64,000 bases of DNA from Taenia hydatigena. Taxonomy: Eukaryota; Platyhelminthes; Cestoda; Cyclophyllidea; Taeniidae. Position numbers and translations under genes: made by a program. Below are positions 59,212 through 64,000 of this stretch, piece after piece; positions within the stretch are counted from its first letter, which is position 1, and the number at the start of each line of letters is the position of its first letter. The notes beneath the pieces are model-generated. The model did no database searches, was not told where the DNA came from, and saw only the letters and a program-made list of their open reading frames with translations. The stretch spans positions 95,001 through 159,000 of the forward strand of contig JADWOT020001313.1 of assembly GCA_036345935.2 (NCBI GenBank), written 5' to 3'.

Positions 59212-59486
59212 ACCAGTTGCTGAATCATCCACACCTCTACTCTCCACTTGCCATTGATGCACCGATTGGGCGTCGGGCATCGACTGCAACTTTTAGTGAT
59301 GTTCCTTTCCGTGAAAGGCGAAGAGAAGAACGCAAAGCAGAGAGCAGCGACGAACCACACAACCAGTGGCAACGCCAATGCAGGAAAGGAAAAGCTTTAT
59401 TAACTTCAACCCCACTTTCCAACAACATCTTATCACCCACTTACCTACTCACTCACCCACCCACCCGCAAACTCTACTACATTTAA
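59212..59486 (+). CDS. possible exon, product unknown
   Basis: The acceptor TGTTTTATACCCCCAG precedes 59212. The frame after two bases reads QLLNHPHLYSPLAIDAPIGR, then RASTATFSDVPFRERRREER..., a charged and Ser-containing stretch, to a TAA at 59484. RRAST would be a typical basophilic kinase target site. The last part (TYLLTHPPTRKL) is simple sequence, so the real exon may end earlier. No domain recognised. Confidence 0.3.
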
Positions 59487-59526
59487 TCGCCTTTTCTTTC
59501 TGTGGCTCCTCTACTTCCTCACTTAT

Positions 59527-59741
59527 TCCAGATTAAAATGAACAGGCCTACATGGAATTGGCAGAAGAATTCTTACAACGTTGAAAAGATTCATTGTCCG
59601 CATCTTCAACAAAACATGCTGTCACAATGCACAAGTTATGAATTTCACGGCGGGCCAATTGACACCAACTCTTCAAATTGGAGAAGCGACACAGCTCAGC
59701 CATCACGAATCTCGCTGGCATTTCAAAGGGCACAACAATAA
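59527..59741 (+). CDS. weak exon candidate, product unknown
   Basis: After an acceptor-like CTTATTCCAG the frame KMNRPTWNWQKNSYNVEKIH... runs to TAA at 59739. A second frame (RFIVRIFNKTCCHNAQVMNF...) is equally open over the same stretch, so the coding frame cannot be decided. Confidence 0.18.
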
Positions 59742-60875
59742 GCTAGTACGTTTCGATTGTCTCTAACCGAATAAAGAGAGACGCGTCAGTGCTGCGATAG
59801 CACAGGCTGCTGCCCTACTACCAAGAGGTGCTCACATGCAGAACATTTCCATTCCGTCACAACCTCTACAGAGAGCTTCTCATAACAAAGGTAGGAGGTG
59901 CCTGGCTCAGCAGTTCTGCGTTTCGACATTAAAAAACGTTAAGCGAATTTTATAAGCTCAGGTTTTGCCTTTACACTGGGATGCCACGATGACAAACATG
60001 GATATGGACTGCTAATGCGCATGAATATAATGTTTTCTAACGAGCAGTTGATGAGTCTTCTAGCCATCTTTGCTGTGGATTACTAACTTAGGCCCAACTA
60101 TGCACACAATCAGTTCCTATGAAGGCGTGTCAACGCAACCTACCAACTTATTTGTGATGGTTACTAGTTCCCTATTAATAATTAGTAGTTGGTAATCACC
60201 CACTTCGAACGGCAACACTACTAGAATCCAACAGAGTTGCATAAAAGGAGATAAAAAATCACAACATAGACCACGGTGGTGACGCTCCACAGACAAACAA
60301 TAGGCCACGAAGGTGTAAAAGGGACACCACGGCCTTACGTGTTCATCAGCAAGCTCGTGTTCAATGCAAGCAACATCCATCGATAAAGGTCACCAAATGA
60401 CCGACTCATAGCATGTTACAGAAAACCGATGAACCCTCTAAGCATCACTTTGCCCAAGCTCTTTTCAACGGCATTCCCACAGCTTATATGTTCCATTGTT
60501 TTTCATCAAAAACTTGTTTGCATATAATAAATGCAATTATCCGTTAAGAATGCTACTACGTATTACACTGCTCCAAGTCCAGTGAATATGCTTATAGCGC
60601 TTAATATCAGCTAATCATGAAAATTTATTAAGGTAATCATGTTTAAGAGGGGACGTTAGGCTCCTCTGCATTAATCAGCGCATCAAATGTATGCAACGTT
60701 TGTAAGAAGAGGGTGAACACTTACTGTGCCTTCCAGCAGGCAACGGAGTAACCAAGACCTCAGCTGCACTCACTGCTGAGAAAAGAGACGAGGAAAGAAT
60801 CCACCTCGTGACGCCTGCAGTCCCATCGAAGACGCAACACTGCAAGCGTTCGCCTTCACTGCAGTTCTCAGTCTC
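59742..60875. other. spacer; weak exon-like stretch at about 60700-60890
   Basis: Around 60705-60890 the plus frame EEGEHLLCLPAGNGVTKTSA... is open and somewhat GC-richer, but has no clear acceptor. Nothing else is supported. Confidence 0.25.
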
Positions 60876-61151
60876 GTGCATGGAGTGCTAAATGAATCAC
60901 ACCATATTGAATTGGGCAGTAAGCTTTATGATGCAAAAGTGCAAAACCTGTTGGCGTACCAACGACTTTACAGCGAAGAAGGGGCATTTATCAGATTCTC
61001 TACAACTGAAAATTGGCGTGTAATAGCAATTTTTTCGGAAGCGAAGAAATTATGTCCATTTGCGGAAATCATTCTAACTCACCACCTGCTGTTGGAGGCA
61101 TGCAAATTACCCAGAAATATATCAAATCGCCGCATAAAAAGGCCTAAATAA
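60876..61151 (+). CDS. 91-codon open frame, product unknown
   Basis: ATG 60876 opens a frame reading MHGVLNESHHIELGSKLYDA..., KVQNLLAYQRLYSEEGAFIR and a basic C-terminus NRRIKRPK before TAA at 61149. Composition is well balanced and looks like a real small soluble protein or an exon. No family is recognised, no poly(A) signal follows, and the length alone is not significant. Confidence 0.28.
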   Translation: MHGVLNESHHIELGSKLYDAKVQNLLAYQRLYSEEGAFIRFSTTENWRVIAIFSEAKKLCPFAEIILTHHLLLEACKLPRNISNRRIKRPK

Positions 61152-62302
61152 CATCACTAATTAGAAACAAAGAATTAATTTATTATTTTAGCATTTTCGG
61201 GCCTAAGTTATTTTGCATCTCTCCGCATCCACGCTTGGACGTTTCATTTTCAGTTCAGCGACGCGCTAGAGACAAAAATGTGGGACAGAGATTCACACTA
61301 AACAATTGCTGCATTATCCGCTTACGGTCTCCTCGAAACTATTTTGTGGTTTTCTCAACAGTCATTGCAAAACCATGGATATCACCTCTGTTCCGTCTAA
61401 AATAGTCCGGCTGTTCTCAAGTGGCAAACTTACCGATTCGATATGCATGGTGACTACTTTCTTTCACTTCTTTATTTTGTGCTTTCGTAATGGTTCGCAA
61501 CTTGTTCCAAAAAACTAATGCAGCTTTGAGGGAATCAGTAATGACAAGCAAGGAATGCATTGCAATGCTCTGGTTTTGATTTGGAAAAACGAAGATAAAA
61601 TAATATACCCTCAAGAGACACCTCTGCATCATTACTAAATCCTAATTTTGTGGCCACGTATGCGGCTCGCAATACAAGCCTGGCCCTTAGCGTCCTCAAA
61701 GAAAATCTGCGCCAGCAACGTATGCCATTGAGTTGATTGTCCTTACTCTAAAGAGTCACTACGAAATTTCTCAAGGCACTCAAATTCAACTAGACCTGAT
61801 GATGTGGTATTACGCTCAATTTAGAATGCGTGTGACTCTTTTATCCAGAATGCAATTTAACCGAACACGCTCTTCTTAAATGCGATTCATCTTGCGTCCT
61901 AATCAGAACTATACCATTTGCCCCACCAATTAAACTTATGTGCGCCACTATATTAGCAACAACGAGAGAGGTCTTAGAGCCAGAGTAATGACAATTCGCT
62001 TAAGATTCTCCGCGGGGATTGTCTATATATGGAAGAGTGTAGCTAGAGACTCATCTTGATATGGCATGGCAAGCATCGAGTGCTGATACAGATGTGCTAG
62101 ATATAAGTCCAAATTGAGCAGCTGTGCTTCGATTGAACTAGGTGCTGTTACATTACATTGTGTAGCGTGGATGCTAGTTGGATGACAGTATTCGAGTGGT
62201 TGGCGCGCATCATGGAGAGGTTCAATATGATCAACTGCAGCTGATCGTAGCGATCATCTTCCTGAGACTATACGAGTTGACTTTTGTGCATTCCATGGAG
62301 GC
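61152..62302. promoter_or_regulatory. upstream region of HSP70, weak promoter-like motifs
   Basis: Intergenic. TATATAT at 62024 lies about 280 bases before the HSP70 ATG, and one inverted GAA..TTC pair (GAAATTTC, 61763-61770) fits a minimal heat-shock element. Single pairs are expected by chance in AT-rich DNA, so neither is more than a hint. Confidence 0.2.
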
Positions 62303-63628
62303 ATGTCAAGAGGTCCGGCCATTGGCATCGACCTGGGAACAACGTTTTCATGCGTCGGGGTCTTCAAAGACGGCAGAGTTGAGATCATAGCTAATGACCA
62401 AGGGAACCGCACAACACCAAGTTGCGTCGCCTTCACAGATAAACAATGCCTCATTGGTGAGGCCGCGAAGAGACAGGCAGTCATGAACCCCATCAACACG
62501 GTCTTCGACGTAAAACGTCTGATCGGACGCACTTTCAACGACAAAGCAGTGCAGAATGACATAAGAAATTGGCCCTTCAATGTGATTGATTCAGATGGGA
62601 AGCCAATGATTGAGGTACAATACCGCAATGAGACAAAGCGTTTCTTTCCGGAAGAGATCTCGTCAATGGTGCTGTCAAAGATGAAGGAAACAGCAGAAGC
62701 TTACTTGGATGCAAAGGTGACGGATGCTGTCATCACAGTGCCAGCATACTTTAATGACAATCAACGTCAAGCCACAATCGATGCAGGAAAAATAGCGGGC
62801 TTGAACGTGCTACGTGTCGTCAACGAGCCAACAGCAGCTGCCATCGCCTACTGCATGGACAAGAGGACCGACAGGCAGCGCAATGTGCTCATCTATGATT
62901 GGGGTGGCGGCACCTTCGACGTGTCCATCTTGTCTATAGAAAATGGAAAAATTGAGGTGAAGGCAGTCGGTGGTGACACGCATTTGGGTGGCGAGGACAT
63001 TAATTCCCTACTAGTGGACCACTTTGTGGGGGTGTTCAATAATGAGCACAAAGGAAGAAACCTAAAGACCAACAAGAAAGCGATCAGCCGTCTAAGAAAG
63101 GAAAGTGAGATGGCAAAGAGATCACTGAGCTCAATTGATTGTGCCACCATAGACATTGATTCATTGTTCGAAGGCATTGATTTCACTGCGACTCTGACGA
63201 AGGCACGATTTGAGCACTTATGCTCAGATCTCTTCATTAGGACAGTGGATGCAGTAAAGGCTGTGTTGGATGTTGCGAAGATGGAGAAAGCTTATGTTCA
63301 CGAGATAGTGTTGGTAGGCGGATCGACGCGTATTCCAAAGGTGCAAGAGCTCTTGCAGGACTTCTTCGATGGCAGAGAAGTAAAAAAGTCTGTCAACCCA
63401 GACGAGGCAGTAGCGTACGGAGCAGCGTTGTTGGCGGCAAATCTGACCAGTCAGCGACCGGCGGCGATGCAGGTAGCACCACTGTCACTGGGTGTGGAGA
63501 TCAGTGATGGTTCATTTTCGACGGTGATAATGCGTAACACGCCGACTCCGACGAAGAGGACAAAGGGCTACTGCACAGCTCATGACAATCAAACCGAAGT
63601 GGAATTTAAGGTTTTTGAAGGCGAATGA
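62303..63628 (+). CDS. HSP70: HSP70-family chaperone, divergent, truncated by an in-frame TGA
   Basis: An intronless frame of 441 codons. HSP70s are ATP-driven chaperones that bind exposed hydrophobic segments through a C-terminal domain. The ATPase domain is complete: IDLGTTFS near residue 9, [10 protein letters not shown] near 174, [10 protein letters not shown] near 199, [14 protein letters not shown] in the second half. Residues equivalent to Asp10, Thr13, Lys71, Glu175, Asp199, Thr204 and Asp206 of the family are all present at the usual numbering. Unusual changes: Phe15 for Tyr, Cys184 for Gly in the [10 protein letters not shown] motif, and Trp200 for Leu in the DLGGGTFD motif. The linker region is several residues short ([17 protein letters not shown]). 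The frame ends at TGA 63626 in place of the family Arg codon after VFEGE, inside the substrate-binding domain. Start chosen at the family MSxGPAIGID. Cytosolic type by sequence. Very probably a pseudogene or an expanded-family member. Confidence 0.88.
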   Translation: MSRGPAIGIDLGTTFSCVGVFKDGRVEIIANDQGNRTTPSCVAFTDKQCLIGEAAKRQAVMNPINTVFDVKRLIGRTFNDKAVQNDIRNWPFNVIDSDGKPMIEVQYRNETKRFFPEEISSMVLSKMKETAEAYLDAKVTDAVITVPAYFNDNQRQATIDAGKIAGLNVLRVVNEPTAAAIAYCMDKRTDRQRNVLIYDWGGGTFDVSILSIENGKIEVKAVGGDTHLGGEDINSLLVDHFVGVFNNEHKGRNLKTNKKAISRLRKESEMAKRSLSSIDCATIDIDSLFEGIDFTATLTKARFEHLCSDLFIRTVDAVKAVLDVAKMEKAYVHEIVLVGGSTRIPKVQELLQDFFDGREVKKSVNPDEAVAYGAALLAANLTSQRPAAMQVAPLSLGVEISDGSFSTVIMRNTPTPTKRTKGYCTAHDNQTEVEFKVFEGE

Positions 63629-64000
63629 GCAAGGGTGAATGACAACAACTTGCTGGGCAAATTTATGCTGACCGATCTCCCACCGGCGCCGCGCGAGGCG
63701 ATTAAATTTGACGTGACCTTCGAAATCGACGGCAACAGTATTCTTCATGTATCGGCAGTGGAATCGTCGACAAAGAAACAGAACAGCATCTCCATCACCA
63801 AATACAGGGGTCGTCTATCTGAGAAGGAGATAGAGCAGCTTCTGGAGAATGCAAAGAAGTTCAAGCAGCAGGATGAGAAGGAGAGAAGTAGGATGGCAGC
63901 GATGAAAAAGTTGGTAGACTATGCTTACAGCATAAAGAGGGAGTTGGAGAAAGAGGAGGTGAAACGGAAAATGTCGAAAAAGTGCCGCAACAATATACTA
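63629..64000 (+). pseudogene. HSP70: in-frame continuation of HSP70 after the TGA, cut by window end
   Basis: The same frame is open from 63629 to the window edge (124 codons). It gives the expected next part of the substrate-binding domain: NDNNLLGKF, LPPAPREAIKFDVTFEIDG, HVSAVESSTKKQNSISITKY, GRLSEKEIEQLLENAKKF. One TGA is therefore the only interruption, and CGA to TGA by a single C-to-T change at a CpG explains it. Later residues become Lys-rich (EKEEVKRKMSKK) compared with the family. The end lies outside the window. Confidence 0.85.

Noticed and set aside
61763..61770. Heat-shock element upstream of HSP70
   Set aside because: Only one GAA-TTC pair, 530 bases from the start. Functional elements usually have three or more units.
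62893..63237. A 114-codon minus-strand ORF
   Set aside because: It is antisense to a well-recognised part of HSP70.
63626..63628. TGA as a selenocysteine codon in HSP70
   Set aside because: The family has Arg at this position, encoded by CGN, so a C-to-T change explains it. No reason for selenocysteine was seen.
1..64000. CRISPR array, prophage, operon or bacterial mobile element
   Set aside because: Spliced exons, poly(A) signals and tRNA-derived repeats show a eukaryotic nuclear sequence, and no regularly spaced short repeats were seen.

Overview
This window looks like low-gene-density, repeat-rich nuclear DNA of an invertebrate, and most probably a parasitic flatworm (cestode). The evidence is: genes split by short GT-AG introns (about 75-100 bases in the better-supported models); long AT-rich spacers; decayed tRNA-derived repeats; no bacterial operon structure; and at the right edge an intronless, divergent cytosolic-type HSP70 broken by a stop codon. 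Expanded, non-canonical HSP70 families are a known feature of tapeworm genomes. The organism assignment is an inference.

Layout from left to right. At 0-5 kb there are a possible first exon (233-380), a tRNA-Arg-headed SINE-like element (1407-1915) and the first copy of a roughly 1.65 kb dispersed repeat (2215-3850). At 5.3-6.0 kb two start regions lie head to head around a mirrored sequence. At 7.55-10.7 kb is the best gene, a secreted or surface-type protein with three fibronectin type III domains and a Thr/Ser-rich stalk, in which almost all exon joints are phase 1. From 11 to 20 kb there is mostly nothing recognisable, apart from two exon-like terminal ORFs. At 20.4-21.0 kb is a GC-richer block with overlapping open frames. 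At 21.4-26.05 kb are two tandem copies of the same 2307 bases, separated by a single N. From 26 to 35 kb there are isolated exon-like ORFs with good splice signals but no recognised family. At 35.2-37.1 kb is a multi-exon Gln/Ala-rich gene with a poly(A) signal, opposed by an antisense exon. At 42.6-44.23 kb is the inverted second copy of the 1.65 kb repeat, ending at the splice acceptor of a fragment of an EMAPII-like tRNA-binding domain (44.24-45.66 kb) whose last exon carries two opposite frameshifts. From 48 to 55.7 kb there are two decayed copies of one gene-like sequence in opposite orientations, a second SINE copy plus a partial one, and a second copy of a 29 kb repeat. At 57.25-57.9 kb is a GC-rich cluster of three tRNA-like structures, one without an anticodon arm. 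At 58-62 kb are weak exon candidates, and at 62.3-64 kb is the HSP70 sequence.

Only three protein families are recognised with confidence: fibronectin III, the EMAPII-type tRNA-binding domain and HSP70. Other coding calls rest on open frame plus splice signals and are scored accordingly. No pathway links the genes. The dominant story is duplication followed by decay: tandem copies, inverted dispersed copies, tRNA-derived elements and broken gene copies.
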